Positions 47,563 through 57,156 of a stretch of 64,000 nt of DNA are shown here, piece by piece. The position numbers were made by a program, and so were the translations under genes. Where the stretch lies: assembly GCF_025465995.1 (NCBI RefSeq), contig NZ_JANLNY010000023.1:62001-126000 (forward strand), given 5' to 3'. The notes under the pieces were generated by a model, which did not search any database, had not been told where the DNA came from, and worked only from the letters and a program-made list of their open reading frames with translations. Position 1 is the stretch's first letter. Every line of letters begins with the position of its first letter. Source of the stretch: Pseudomonas sp. 5P_3.1_Bac2. GTDB lineage: Bacteria; Pseudomonadota; Gammaproteobacteria; Pseudomonadales; Pseudomonadaceae.

Positions 47563-49107
47563 TCAAAGCACGGCGCGTCGGGCAAAATCACGCAGGCGCA
47601 TGCCCAGTAGCAGCAGCACAGCGAAATAACTCAGGGCACCGACCACCACCAGAGCGCCCAAACGCAGCAGGCGCCAGAACATGGTGCCGTCGCTCCAGGC
47701 CGGCAAATAGTGCATAACCAGCAGCAGCGCCGCGGCCATCGCCACCAGCGCCAACGCCAGTTTGAGCATAAATTTCAGCCAGCCTGCTTGCGGCTTAAAC
47801 ATGTCGGCCTTGCGCAAGCGCCAATACAGCAGCCCCGCATTCAAACAGGCGGCCAGACCGATGGCCAAGGCCAAACCGGCATGAGCCAGGGGAATCACGA
47901 AGACAAACAGCAGATTCAGGGCCTGAGTTACCACCAAGGTAATCAGTGCGATACGCACCGGGGTTTTGATGTTTTGTTGGGCATAGAAGCCCGGTGCCAG
48001 GATCTTCACCAAGATAATCCCCAGCAGCCCCACCGAATAGGCGATCAGCGCCTGCTGAGTCATCAGCGCGTCATGGGCGCTGAACTTGCCGTACTGAAAC
48101 AGCGCCACAGTCAGCGGCTCAGCCAGGATGGCCAGGGCCACTGCACTGGGCAGCACCAGCAAAAAGCACAGCCGTAGGCCCCAATCGAGCAGCTTGCTGT
48201 ACTCCTCACGGTTCGCGGCGGAATAGGTTTTGGATAGCGCCGGCAACAAGATGGTGCCCAACGCCACACCGAGCACACCGGCGGGCAACTCCATCAAACG
48301 GTCGGCGTAGTACATCCACGACACGGAACCGGCGACTAAGAACGAAGCGAACACGGTATTGATGATCAGCGAGATCTGGCTTACCGACACGCCAAAGATT
48401 GCCGGCCCCATCTGCTTCAGTACGCGCCAGACGCCGCTGTCACGCAGGTTCAAGCGTGGCAGCACGAGCATGCCGATCTTTTTCAGGTGCGGCAGTTGAT
48501 AGAGCAACTGCAACAGGCCGCCGGCCAACACCGCCCAGCCCAAGGCCATGATCGGCGGATCAAAGTAAGGAGTCAGGAACAGGGCAAACACGATCATGCT
48601 GATGTTCAGCAAGGTCGGCACAAAAGCCGGCACCGAAAAGCGGTTCCACGTATTGAGCACCGCCCCGACCAGGGACGACAGGGAAATCAACAAAATATAA
48701 GGAAAGGTAATGCGCAGCAGATCGGTGGTGAGGGCAAAACGCTCGGCTTCATCGGCAAAACCCGGCGCCGAAACCCAGACGATCCAAGGCGCCGCAATGA
48801 TCCCAAGCAAGGTGATCACGGCCAGCACCAGAGTCAGCAAGCCACTGACATAAGCGACAAAAGTGCGCGCCGCTTCATCGCCCTGCTGGGTCTTGTATTC
48901 GGCCAAAATCGGGACAAATGCCTGGGAAAAAGCGCCCTCGGCAAAAATTCTGCGTAATAAATTAGGCAGTTTAAAGGCCACCACAAAAGCGTCCGAGGCC
49001 ACGCCAGCGCCGAAGATGCGGGCGATGATGGTGTCGCGCACAAAACCCAACACCCGCGAAAGCATGGTCATGGAACTAACGGCGGCCAACGACTTAAGCA
49101 AATTCAT
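47563..49107 (-). CDS. murJ: Lipid II flippase MurJ
   Basis: MurJ moves lipid II across the inner membrane for peptidoglycan synthesis. The 514-residue MATE-like protein has about fourteen membrane helices and the family patterns [18 protein letters not shown] and [12 protein letters not shown]. The start [11 protein letters not shown] at 49107 fits the family; a longer reading of 27 residues lacks features. It is divergent from rpsT and 82 bases upstream of ribF. Confidence 0.96.
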   Translation of the reverse strand: MNLLKSLAAVSSMTMLSRVLGFVRDTIIARIFGAGVASDAFVVAFKLPNLLRRIFAEGAFSQAFVPILAEYKTQQGDEAARTFVAYVSGLLTLVLAVITLLGIIAAPWIVWVSAPGFADEAERFALTTDLLRITFPYILLISLSSLVGAVLNTWNRFSVPAFVPTLLNISMIVFALFLTPYFDPPIMALGWAVLAGGLLQLLYQLPHLKKIGMLVLPRLNLRDSGVWRVLKQMGPAIFGVSVSQISLIINTVFASFLVAGSVSWMYYADRLMELPAGVLGVALGTILLPALSKTYSAANREEYSKLLDWGLRLCFLLVLPSAVALAILAEPLTVALFQYGKFSAHDALMTQQALIAYSVGLLGIILVKILAPGFYAQQNIKTPVRIALITLVVTQALNLLFVFVIPLAHAGLALAIGLAACLNAGLLYWRLRKADMFKPQAGWLKFMLKLALALVAMAAALLLVMHYLPAWSDGTMFWRLLRLGALVVVGALSYFAVLLLLGMRLRDFARRAVL

Positions 49108-49234
49108 GTAATAATTCGACTTCCGCAAGCAAGCCCACCCCGGACCATCCGGTGTTGAGCAAAGGCAACGAGTGTAGCGGCCCGCCACTGGTCAGACCAG
49201 CTCGTAGGCTTCTTACAGGGATCAGTCAACACGC

Positions 49235-49263
49235 TTGACAGCTCTCCCTCATATCGGCATGAT
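49235..49263 (+). promoter_or_regulatory. Sigma-70 promoter of rpsT
   Basis: TTGACA, 17 bases, then CATGAT, about 50 bases before the rpsT start. The -35 is perfect and the -10 matches four of six. Confidence 0.6.
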
Positions 49264-49314
49264 TCGCGGCCTTATTTGTTTGTAACCCCCCAGTTTTTTT
49301 CGAGGAGCTTGACG

Positions 49315-49593
49315 GTGGCCAATACACCTTCTGCCAAAAAACGCGCCAAACAGGCTGAGAAGCGTCGTAGCCATAACGCCAGCCAGCGCTCCATGGTTCG
49401 TACCTACATCAAGAACGTTGTTAAGGCTATCGAAGCCAAAGATCTTGATCTGGCAAAAACCGCTTACACCCTGGCTGTACCAGTGATCGACCGCATGGCC
49501 GACAAAGGTATCATCCACAAGAACAAAGCAGCTCGTCATAAGAGCCGCCTGAATGGCCACATCAAGGCCCTGGGCGAAGTTGCTGCGGCCTAA
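49315..49593 (+). CDS. rpsT: 30S ribosomal protein S20
   Basis: S20 is a primary 16S rRNA-binding protein. The 92-residue, strongly basic helical protein starts (V/M)[17 protein letters not shown]. The start codon is GTG with GAGGAG 8 bases upstream; earlier in-frame readings are not the family start. It is a single-gene unit with its own promoter and terminator. Confidence 0.97.
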   Translation: MANTPSAKKRAKQAEKRRSHNASQRSMVRTYIKNVVKAIEAKDLDLAKTAYTLAVPVIDRMADKGIIHKNKAARHKSRLNGHIKALGEVAAA

Positions 49594-49620
49594 GCCGTTC
49601 GCGACTGACTGCTGCTCAAT

Positions 49621-49647
49621 AAAAAGCCGCCTCTAGGGCGGTTTTTT
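49621..49647 (+). terminator. Intrinsic terminator of rpsT
   Basis: CCGCC and GGCGG pair around TCTAG, flanked by AAAAAG and six T residues, 28 bases after the rpsT stop. Confidence 0.88.
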
Positions 49648-49710
49648 ATTGCCTGCGATTTAGCCCCGAGCCTTGCCATAACCTGCCCGACCAATAAAAA
49701 GCGCGAGCAA

Positions 49711-49740
49711 AAAAAATCCCGAATCGCTTCGGGATTTTTT
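49711..49740. terminator. Terminator of the proB-creA unit
   Basis: AATCCCGAA and TTCGGGATT pair around TCGC with A- and T-runs on both sides. It lies 17 bases past the creA stop on the minus strand and can also back up rpsT termination. Confidence 0.9.
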
Positions 49741-49756
49741 GTTGAAGCATCGCCGC

Positions 49757-50221
49757 CTACTGCGCCTTAGGCCAGGGCAGAATCGGAATGGCAGTCACCG
49801 CATTCTGCGGACTGCCCTCGATCACGCGGTCGCTGTAAACCAAGTAGACCAAGGTGTTGCGCTTCTGATCAAAGAAACGCACCACTTGCATGGTTTTGAA
49901 CACCAGCGAAGTGCGCTCGCGAAACACCTCTTCACCTTCTTTGAGTTTTCCGGCAAAACTGATCGGTCCGACCTGACGACAAGCCAGCGACGCTTCGGCG
50001 CGATCTTCAGCCAAACCCAGACCACCTTTTACACCACCGGTCTTGGCCCGCGACAAATAGCAGGTTACGCCTTGCACCTTAGGATCATCGAAGGCCTCGA
50101 CAACAATCTTGTCGTTCGGCCCGATCATCTTAAATACCGTGGAAACCTCACCAATTTCTTCGGCCATGAGCGCCGCCGGCAGCAACGCTAAAGCACCGAG
50201 CAAGCCTGTTAACAAACGCAT
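49757..50221 (-). CDS. creA: CreA family protein
   Basis: The 154-residue exported protein has a signal peptide ending near ALMAEE. The family patterns [18 protein letters not shown] and [12 protein letters not shown] follow. CreA is a widespread periplasmic protein without an established function. It follows proB by 9 bases and ends at a strong terminator, as at PA4564. Confidence 0.93.
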   Translation of the reverse strand: MRLLTGLLGALALLPAALMAEEIGEVSTVFKMIGPNDKIVVEAFDDPKVQGVTCYLSRAKTGGVKGGLGLAEDRAEASLACRQVGPISFAGKLKEGEEVFRERTSLVFKTMQVVRFFDQKRNTLVYLVYSDRVIEGSPQNAVTAIPILPWPKAQ

Positions 50222-50230
50222 AAACCGCCC

Positions 50231-51349
50231 CTAGACCAAAATCATATTGTCGCGATGAACCAACTCAGGCTCACCAACATAGCCCAACAATCGTTCAATC
50301 GCATCGGAAGGCTGGCCAATGATCTTTTGCGCCTCAAGGGCACTGTAGTTAGCCAAGCCCCGGGCAATCTCCCGACCATCCGGCGCCACGCACACCACCA
50401 TCTCCCCACGACGGAAGCCACCCTGCAGAGACTTGACCCCCACCGGCAACAAACTTTTCGTACCGCTGACCAACGCCTTGGCTGCCCCCTCATCCAGCAC
50501 TAATGTGCCACGGGTTTGCAGATGCCCAGCCAGCCACTGTTTACGCGCAGCCAACATACTGCGCTCCGGCGCCAGCAGCGTCCCCAGACGCTCACCCGCT
50601 TTCAGACGCGCCAACACCTGCTCAATGGCGCCACCGACAATCACCGTATGCGCCCCCGAACGCGCCGCCAAACGCGCTGCGCGCAGCTTGGTCTGCATGC
50701 CACCGCGCCCCAAAGCGCCGCCCACACCACCGGCGACAGCATCCAACGCAGGATCATCGGCACGGGCTTCATAGATCAGCTCAGCATCGGGGTTATGCCG
50801 TGGATCGGCGTTATACATGCCGTCGCGGTCAGTGAGGATCACCAGCAGATCAGCCTCGACCAGGTTAGCCACCAGCGCCGCCAAGGTATCGTTATCACCA
50901 AAGCGGATCTCGTCGGTAACCACCGTGTCGTTTTCGTTGATGACCGGCACCACATCCAGATCAACCAAGGTCCGCAGGGTGCTGCGCGCGTTCAGGTAAC
51001 GCTTGCGGTCGGAGAGATCGTCATGGGTCAGCAGGATTTGCGCGGTGCGCCGCTCATACTCAGCAAAGCTGGATTCCCAAGCCTGCACCAGCGCCATCTG
51101 GCCAATCGCTGCAGCGGCCTGCAGCTCATGCATGGCACTGGGTCGCGAGGCCCAGCCGAGGCGACTCATGCCCGCCGCCACTGCCCCGGAGGACACCAGC
51201 ACCAGCTCAACGCCCTGCTCGCGCAGCGCCACCATCTGCTTGACCCAGACCGCCATGGCAGCCCGATCAAGGCCACGCCCATCGGCGGTGAGCAACGCAC
51301 TACCAATCTTCACTACCCAGCGCTGGGCGCCGGTTACCTTGTCACGCAT
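50231..51349 (-). CDS. proB: Glutamate 5-kinase ProB
   Basis: ProB phosphorylates glutamate in the first step of proline synthesis and is inhibited by proline. The 372-residue protein has an amino-acid kinase domain ([35 protein letters not shown]). A C-terminal PUA domain follows (about 280-360). It is separated from upstream obgE by a terminator hairpin but continues into creA. Confidence 0.96.
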   Translation of the reverse strand: MRDKVTGAQRWVVKIGSALLTADGRGLDRAAMAVWVKQMVALREQGVELVLVSSGAVAAGMSRLGWASRPSAMHELQAAAAIGQMALVQAWESSFAEYERRTAQILLTHDDLSDRKRYLNARSTLRTLVDLDVVPVINENDTVVTDEIRFGDNDTLAALVANLVEADLLVILTDRDGMYNADPRHNPDAELIYEARADDPALDAVAGGVGGALGRGGMQTKLRAARLAARSGAHTVIVGGAIEQVLARLKAGERLGTLLAPERSMLAARKQWLAGHLQTRGTLVLDEGAAKALVSGTKSLLPVGVKSLQGGFRRGEMVVCVAPDGREIARGLANYSALEAQKIIGQPSDAIERLLGYVGEPELVHRDNMILV

Positions 51350-51382
51350 GATCTCAACCCTAGCAGCGAACCGTGATTACAA

Positions 51383-51406
51383 AAACGCCGCAATTAAGCG
51401 GCGTTT
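51383..51406 (-). terminator. Hairpin between obgE and proB
   Basis: AAACGCCGC and GCGGCGTTT pair around six bases, with TTTTT following on the minus strand. It would end obgE transcripts before proB. Confidence 0.8.
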
Positions 51407-51416
51407 ACATAGTTGC

Positions 51417-52658
<1,242 letters not shown>

Positions 52659-52765
52659 TCAGCGGGTTATCAAAACCACAAACACCAGGCTCTTGCAAAA
52701 CAGCCCTGCAAGCAAAGCGCCAAACGCTCAAGACCGTTTGGCAAGAACCCCAAGCATACAGAAAC

Positions 52766-52792
52766 AAAAAAGCCCCGTCGCAGGACGGGGCT
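52766..52792 (-). terminator. Intrinsic terminator of rplU-rpmA
   Basis: AGCCCCGTC and GACGGGGCT pair around four bases, with TTTTTTG following on the minus strand, 18 bases after the rpmA stop. It should lower obgE expression relative to the ribosomal genes. Confidence 0.9.
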
Positions 52793-52810
52793 TTCCAAGC
52801 AGTCGCGCGC

Positions 52811-53068
52811 TTAAGCGGAAACGACGCTCACGTAACGGCGGTTGAACTCGCCTTTTACTTCAAACTTGATCACGCCTTCGATTTTCGCGAACAGAGTGTG
52901 ATCTTTACCCATGCCAACGCCGTAACCAGCGTGGAATTGGGTGCCGCGCTGACGCACGATGATGTTGCCTGCTTTGATAGCCTGGCCGCCATACATCTTC
53001 ACGCCAAGGCGTTTGGCTTCTGAGTCGCGACCGTTGCGGGTACTACCGCCAGCTTTTTTGTGTGCCAT
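52811..53068 (-). CDS. rpmA: 50S ribosomal protein L27
   Basis: The 85-residue protein starts [20 protein letters not shown], the conserved L27 N-terminus that reaches the peptidyl-transferase centre, and has the RQRGT core pattern. It follows rplU by 39 bases. There is no N-terminal extension of the kind cleaved in Firmicutes. Confidence 0.98.
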   Translation of the reverse strand: MAHKKAGGSTRNGRDSEAKRLGVKMYGGQAIKAGNIIVRQRGTQFHAGYGVGMGKDHTLFAKIEGVIKFEVKGEFNRRYVSVVSA

Positions 53069-53107
53069 GAGTTCAATACTCCTATAAAGGGATCGGACCT
53101 AATGAAA

Positions 53108-53419
53108 TTAGGCGGAGATACCGGTGATTTTGATCTCGGTGTACCACTGACGGTGGCCCTGGCGCTTCATGTGGTGCTTACGACGACGGAACTTGATGAT
53201 AGTTACTTTGTCGTGACGGCCTTGAGCTACAACTTCAGCTACAACCTTGGCACCTTCAACAACAGGAGCGCCGATTTTTACGTCGTCGCCGTTGCCGACC
53301 AGCAGAACACGGTCAAAAGTCACAGCTTCGCCAGTGGCCAGCTCGAGTTTTTCGACCTTGAGGAATTCGCCTTCGGTGACTTTGTATTGCTTGCCACCAG
53401 TAACAATTACTGCGTACAT
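53108..53419 (-). CDS. rplU: 50S ribosomal protein L21
   Basis: The 103-residue protein has the L21 start [14 protein letters not shown] and the basic motif [16 protein letters not shown] that binds 23S rRNA. It heads the rplU-rpmA operon and has a strong sigma-70 promoter about 140 bases upstream, divergent from the ispB promoter. Confidence 0.98.
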   Translation of the reverse strand: MYAVIVTGGKQYKVTEGEFLKVEKLELATGEAVTFDRVLLVGNGDDVKIGAPVVEGAKVVAEVVAQGRHDKVTIIKFRRRKHHMKRQGHRQWYTEIKITGISA

Positions 53420-53555
53420 GGTAAATCTCCGTTAATCCTGCTCACCCAGCGTTTTATAGGAATAAGAATCAGCTGGCATGGCTGCTTGGGGCCACTTGGC
53501 TCCCATGCAATTGCGTAAGGCAGGGAAATACCCAGGGGGAAGTTCAGGGTGCGCG

Positions 53556-53584
53556 ATTGTACGCAAGCCGCTAATAGGGTGCAA
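53556..53584 (-). promoter_or_regulatory. Sigma-70 promoter of rplU-rpmA
   Basis: On the minus strand TTGCAC is followed after 17 bases by TACAAT, each one mismatch from consensus. The leader to rplU would be about 130 bases long. Confidence 0.82.
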
Positions 53585-53602
53585 GACCCAAAGCCACTCG
53601 CC

Positions 53603-53631
53603 TTGACAGCCCCCTACCCGGCACCTAGCAT
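53603..53631 (+). promoter_or_regulatory. Sigma-70 promoter of ispB
   Basis: TTGACA, 17 bases, then TAGCAT, about 31 bases before the ispB start. It lies back to back with the rplU promoter, only 19 bases apart. Confidence 0.75.
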
Positions 53632-53661
53632 GCCGCGCATTGAAAACTTCAGGTACCTGCG

Positions 53662-54630
53662 ATGCAACCCCAGTCCTTCTACCGCGTGGCGGCGGATGAT
53701 TTTACCGCCGTAGACGGCATTATTCGTAACCAACTGGTGTCGCGTGTACCACTGGTCGAGAAAATCGGCGATTACATTATTTCCGCCGGTGGCAAACGTC
53801 TACGCCCTCTTCTAGTTCTACTGGCTGGCCGCGCAGTCGGTTATCAACAAGATGACCTGCAACTGCTGGCTGCGACCATCGAATTTCTGCACACCTCGAC
53901 TCTGCTGCACGACGACGTGGTGGATAAGTCCGATATGCGCCGCGGCCGCTCCACCGCCAATGCGCGCTGGGGCAATGCGCCCAGCGTATTGGTCGGCGAC
54001 TTCCTTTATGCGCGCTCCTTCGAAATGATGGTCACCCTGGGCTCCATGCCGGTGATGCGGATCATTTCCCAGGCCACGCGGGTGATTGCCGAAGGCGAAG
54101 TGCTGCAACTGTCGAAAGTCCGCGACGCCAGCACCACCGAAGAGACCTATATGGAAGTCATCCGCGGCAAAACCGCCATGCTCTTCGAGGCCTCGACCCA
54201 CAGCGCCGCCGCGCTGGCCGGCGTCAGCCACGAGCAAAGCGAAGCGCTGCGCACCTTTGGCGACCATTTAGGGATTGCCTTCCAACTGGTCGATGATCTG
54301 CTGGACTACCAAGGCGACGCCGACACCCTGGGCAAGAACGTCGGTGACGATCTGGCCGAAGGCAAGCCCACCCTGCCGCTGATTTACACCATGCGTGAAG
54401 GCACCGCCGAGCAAGCCAGCCTGGTGCGCCAAGCGATTCAGAAAGGTGGCATCGAGGATTTGGAAAGCATCCGCACTGCCGTGGAAGCTTCCGGCGCCTT
54501 GGCCTACACCGCACAACTGGCCCGCGACTACGCCGAACGCGCCATCGCTTGCCTGGACGCGCTGCCGCCCAGCGAATACCGCGATGCGCTGATCGACCTC
54601 AGCCGCTTTGCCGTCGCCCGCACCCACTAA
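53662..54630 (+). CDS. ispB: Octaprenyl diphosphate synthase
   Basis: This 322-residue trans-prenyltransferase makes the ubiquinone side chain from farnesyl diphosphate and IPP. Both aspartate-rich motifs are present: LLHDDVVDKSD (near 85) and QLVDDLLDYQGD (near 212). It also has GGKRLRP for IPP binding. Chain length cannot be fixed from sequence alone; Pseudomonas ubiquinone-9 would make it a solanesyl synthase. It is divergent from rplU. Confidence 0.94.
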   Translation: MQPQSFYRVAADDFTAVDGIIRNQLVSRVPLVEKIGDYIISAGGKRLRPLLVLLAGRAVGYQQDDLQLLAATIEFLHTSTLLHDDVVDKSDMRRGRSTANARWGNAPSVLVGDFLYARSFEMMVTLGSMPVMRIISQATRVIAEGEVLQLSKVRDASTTEETYMEVIRGKTAMLFEASTHSAAALAGVSHEQSEALRTFGDHLGIAFQLVDDLLDYQGDADTLGKNVGDDLAEGKPTLPLIYTMREGTAEQASLVRQAIQKGGIEDLESIRTAVEASGALAYTAQLARDYAERAIACLDALPPSEYRDALIDLSRFAVARTH

Positions 54631-54642
54631 CGGGTTCTGCCT

Positions 54643-54662
54643 GGGGCGGGCTTAGCCGCCCC
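54643..54662 (+). terminator. Hairpin after ispB
   Basis: GGGGCGG and CCGCCCC form a 7-bp stem 13 bases past the ispB stop, without a T-run. It is a weak terminator candidate. Confidence 0.4.
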
Positions 54663-54861
54663 GAGCGCTGTCATTCTCTCTCTATGTATCGGTGCAGATG
54701 CCGCTAACCGCGGTGCTGCCCAGCTACGGCGCAAGCGCAATACACCCCTCACCTTTTAAGTATTGCCGTTAGGCCGCGCGAACGGACCTTGCGCGGCACC
54801 TTGGCGCGGCTTCCAAGCCAGACAATCCGGCGGCGCGACCAAAGGTCCAATTAAGTCTTGC

Positions 54862-54889
54862 TATAATACAAATAAGAATTATTATCATC
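54862..54889 (+). promoter_or_regulatory. TATAAT element with Fur-like box
   Basis: A perfect TATAAT (54862-54867) is followed at once by an AT-rich stretch (54869-54889). Its complement, GATAATAATTCTTATTTG, matches the 19-base Fur consensus at about 12 positions. A repressor here would cover the transcription start. The -35 region is weak. Confidence 0.6.
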
Positions 54890-54914
54890 TAAACCTTTAC
54901 ACAGGAGATGAGTC

Positions 54915-55145
54915 ATGACTTATTTGATTGACGCTTGGCTGGATCGCCCCCATCCCTACCTACGCATTCTTAACCGCAGCACCGGTGAGGTCTGCGCGCG
55001 GCTGGAGCAGGATGCTTTAGATGAGCTACGTGACCAAGGTGATCTGGATTTGCACGAACTCAACTCCAGCGAGCCACTGGTGCTCAAAGAGTTGGTGCGC
55101 AATCTGTTCTTGTTCTGCTACGCCCGGGCCTTGCGCCCAGTTTGA
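54915..55145 (+). CDS. Small conserved protein, PA4570-like
   Basis: This 76-residue soluble protein begins MTYLIDAWLDRPHPYL and is acidic in the middle; I recognise no domain. GGAGATG precedes the ATG. It matches PA4570 in size and place, right after ispB. PA4570 is, as I recall, induced by iron limitation, which agrees with the Fur-like box here. The PA4571 cytochrome gene that follows it in P. aeruginosa is absent. Confidence 0.8.
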   Translation: MTYLIDAWLDRPHPYLRILNRSTGEVCARLEQDALDELRDQGDLDLHELNSSEPLVLKELVRNLFLFCYARALRPV

Positions 55146-55160
55146 CCAGCAGCCAGATAG

Positions 55161-55198
55161 CAAAACGGCAGGCCATAAACATACGGCCTGCCGTTTTG
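55161..55198. terminator. Terminator between the PA4570-like gene and fklB
   Basis: CAAAACGGCAGGCC and its exact complement form a 14-bp stem with a 10-base loop and TTTTG tail. It lies between convergent genes and can act both ways. Confidence 0.85.
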
Positions 55199-55248
55199 CT
55201 TGATCTTGCGCACCTAGCCGCAGGCTAAACGCGCCAGGCTAACTGGAA

Positions 55249-55866
55249 TTACAGGATTTCCAGCAGCTCTACGTCGAACACCAGCACGCTGTGCGGCGGG
55301 ATGCTGCCAACGCCTTGGGCGCCGTAAGCCAGCTCGCTCGGCACGTACAGACGCCATTTGCTGCCAGTACCCATCAGTTGCAGAGCTTCGGTCCAGCCCG
55401 CGATCACGCCGCCAACAGGGAATTCAGCTGGCTGACCACGATCGTAGGAGCTGTCGAATACAGTGCCGTCGACCAGGGTACCGTGGTAGTGGGTACGCAC
55501 CGTGTTTTCGCGGGTTGGCTTAGCGCCGTCACCAGCGTTGAGCACTTCGTACTGCAGACCGGATGCCAGTACGGTGATGCCATCACGCTTGGCGTTTTCC
55601 AGCAGGAAGTCACGGCCAACGGCAGCAGCGGCTTCAGCTTTGGCTTGAGCCTCGGCCTGCATGATCTCGCGAATCACTTTGAAGCTAGCGTTGAGGTCTT
55701 CTTCGCTAACGCGGCTCTCTTGACCGCTGAAAGCGTCTTTAACCCCGGCCAGGATGGCGTCCAGGCTAACGCCTGGTGGCGGGTTATCGCGCAGTTGACC
55801 GCCCAGTTGGCGGCCAATGCCGTAGCTGACGCGACTTTCGTCAGTCGAGAGAATGAGATCGGACAT
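55249..55866 (-). CDS. fklB: FKBP-type peptidyl-prolyl isomerase FklB
   Basis: The 205-residue protein has an N-terminal helical dimerisation domain (DESRVSYGIGRQLGGQLRD, about 5-95) and a C-terminal FKBP domain. Marks of the latter are VRTHYHGTLVDGTVFDSSYDR in part, GVIAGWTEALQ and PPHSVLVFDVELL. It lacks a signal peptide, so it is cytoplasmic like E. coli FklB (FKBP22). It corresponds to PA4572. Confidence 0.94.
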   Translation of the reverse strand: MSDLILSTDESRVSYGIGRQLGGQLRDNPPPGVSLDAILAGVKDAFSGQESRVSEEDLNASFKVIREIMQAEAQAKAEAAAAVGRDFLLENAKRDGITVLASGLQYEVLNAGDGAKPTRENTVRTHYHGTLVDGTVFDSSYDRGQPAEFPVGGVIAGWTEALQLMGTGSKWRLYVPSELAYGAQGVGSIPPHSVLVFDVELLEIL

Positions 55867-55944
55867 AACAATGCTCCGCTAGGGGCTTAAAAAGGTCGGC
55901 CAGACTAGCATAAGCATTCCGTCACACCCAATCGCGGCAACGCC

Positions 55945-56433
55945 TTAGTGCTTGGTCAGCTTATCCAAGTAGCCCATGGCAAAAGCCGAAGCGACGAAGG
56001 TCATGTGGATCAGCACGTACCACATCAACTTGCTGTCGGGGATGTTCTTGGCATCCATAAACACCTTGAGCAAGTGGATCGAGGAAATCGCCACAATCGA
56101 GGCCGCTACTTTCATTTTCAGCGAGCCGGAGTCCATCTTGCCCAGCCAGCTGAGTTTTTCTTTGTCGTCGCCAATATCCAGCTGCGAAACAAAGTTCTCA
56201 TAGCCGGAGATCATCACCATCACTAACAAACCGCCCACCAAGGCCATATCGATCAGCGACAGGATCACCAGAATCAGATCCGCCTCGGCCATGCTGAAGA
56301 CATGCGGCAGCAGATGGAAGACCTCTTGAAAGAACTTCAGCGCCAGCGCCAACAACCCCAGCGACAGGCCAAAATAGATAGGCGCCAAAAGCCAGCGGGA
56401 GGCATACATGGCGTTTTCGATAAACCGTTCCAT
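55945..56433 (-). CDS. UPF0114 (TIGR00645/YqhA) family membrane protein
   Basis: The 162-residue membrane protein has four hydrophobic helices and the family patterns [20 protein letters not shown] and [12 protein letters not shown]. The function is unknown. I use the ATG at 56433, which has AGTGAG upstream; a GTG at 56442 adds three residues. The match to PA4574 is in sequence type and place. Confidence 0.92.
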   Translation of the reverse strand: MERFIENAMYASRWLLAPIYFGLSLGLLALALKFFQEVFHLLPHVFSMAEADLILVILSLIDMALVGGLLVMVMISGYENFVSQLDIGDDKEKLSWLGKMDSGSLKMKVAASIVAISSIHLLKVFMDAKNIPDSKLMWYVLIHMTFVASAFAMGYLDKLTKH

Positions 56434-56656
56434 AGAGCTCACTTAGAGGTAAAAACTGCGCGAGTATACCCAGCACTCCGAGGGTTAAAAACCCGGGCCA
56501 GCATGCTAAATAGTTACCAAACACTTTTTTCGCGAATGTGGATAACCTTATTAAGGGCAATTAACTAAGCAGTCTAAATCGACCGTTTCAAGCAATTGAG
56601 CGCTCAGCTATTTGACCCACGGTTCAGCTCTTGGCCTGAGCACCTCAGTTCGTCAC

Positions 56657-56965
56657 TTAAGCAAGCGGTGGGCCACGCAACGCGCGTAGCTGAGCCTGCA
56701 TATGCAGGCGCCAGATAGGCGGCTCGGCACTGTACTCGTAGCCCATCTCCAGCAGGTTCTGCACTATCTCGCCGAGCATCTGATCTACGCTGCAGGCCCC
56801 GAAAAACGGGCCTTGCACCTTAACCAGCGACGGTTGTTCAGCGCTTATGCCGGCGGCGCACAGCAGCAGCCACTGATTGGCGTGGCCGCGGTAAGGGCTC
56901 TGATAAAACTCGATCCGAGTATCGAGAACAAGGCAATGGCGGATCAGCACAAGACTGCGCGGCAT
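56657..56965 (-). CDS. Conserved hypothetical protein (PA4575 position)
   Basis: The 102-residue soluble protein starts MPRSLVLIRHCLVLDTRIEF. I see no known motif. GAGGAG stands well spaced before the ATG at 56965, which decides the start over an in-frame one 30 bases upstream. It lies between the UPF0114 gene and the Lon-like protease gene on the same strand, 191 bases after the latter's start codon region ends the previous unit. Confidence 0.75.
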   Translation of the reverse strand: MPRSLVLIRHCLVLDTRIEFYQSPYRGHANQWLLLCAAGISAEQPSLVKVQGPFFGACSVDQMLGEIVQNLLEMGYEYSAEPPIWRLHMQAQLRALRGPPLA

Positions 56966-57156
56966 AACGTCGCTCCTCTTGCCAGCCGGGCCCAAGGCCC
57001 ACTCACGGCAGGCGGTAAAAACCTCTAGCCTGCCCCCTCACAGCCTGTGGATAACTGTGTGGATGAACTGCGCAAAAAGCTGCTCACTGCCAAACGCTTA
57101 AACTCACCACCCCTGATCGCCCAACAGCATGTTGAGCGATCAAGAGGGTTGCCGAG

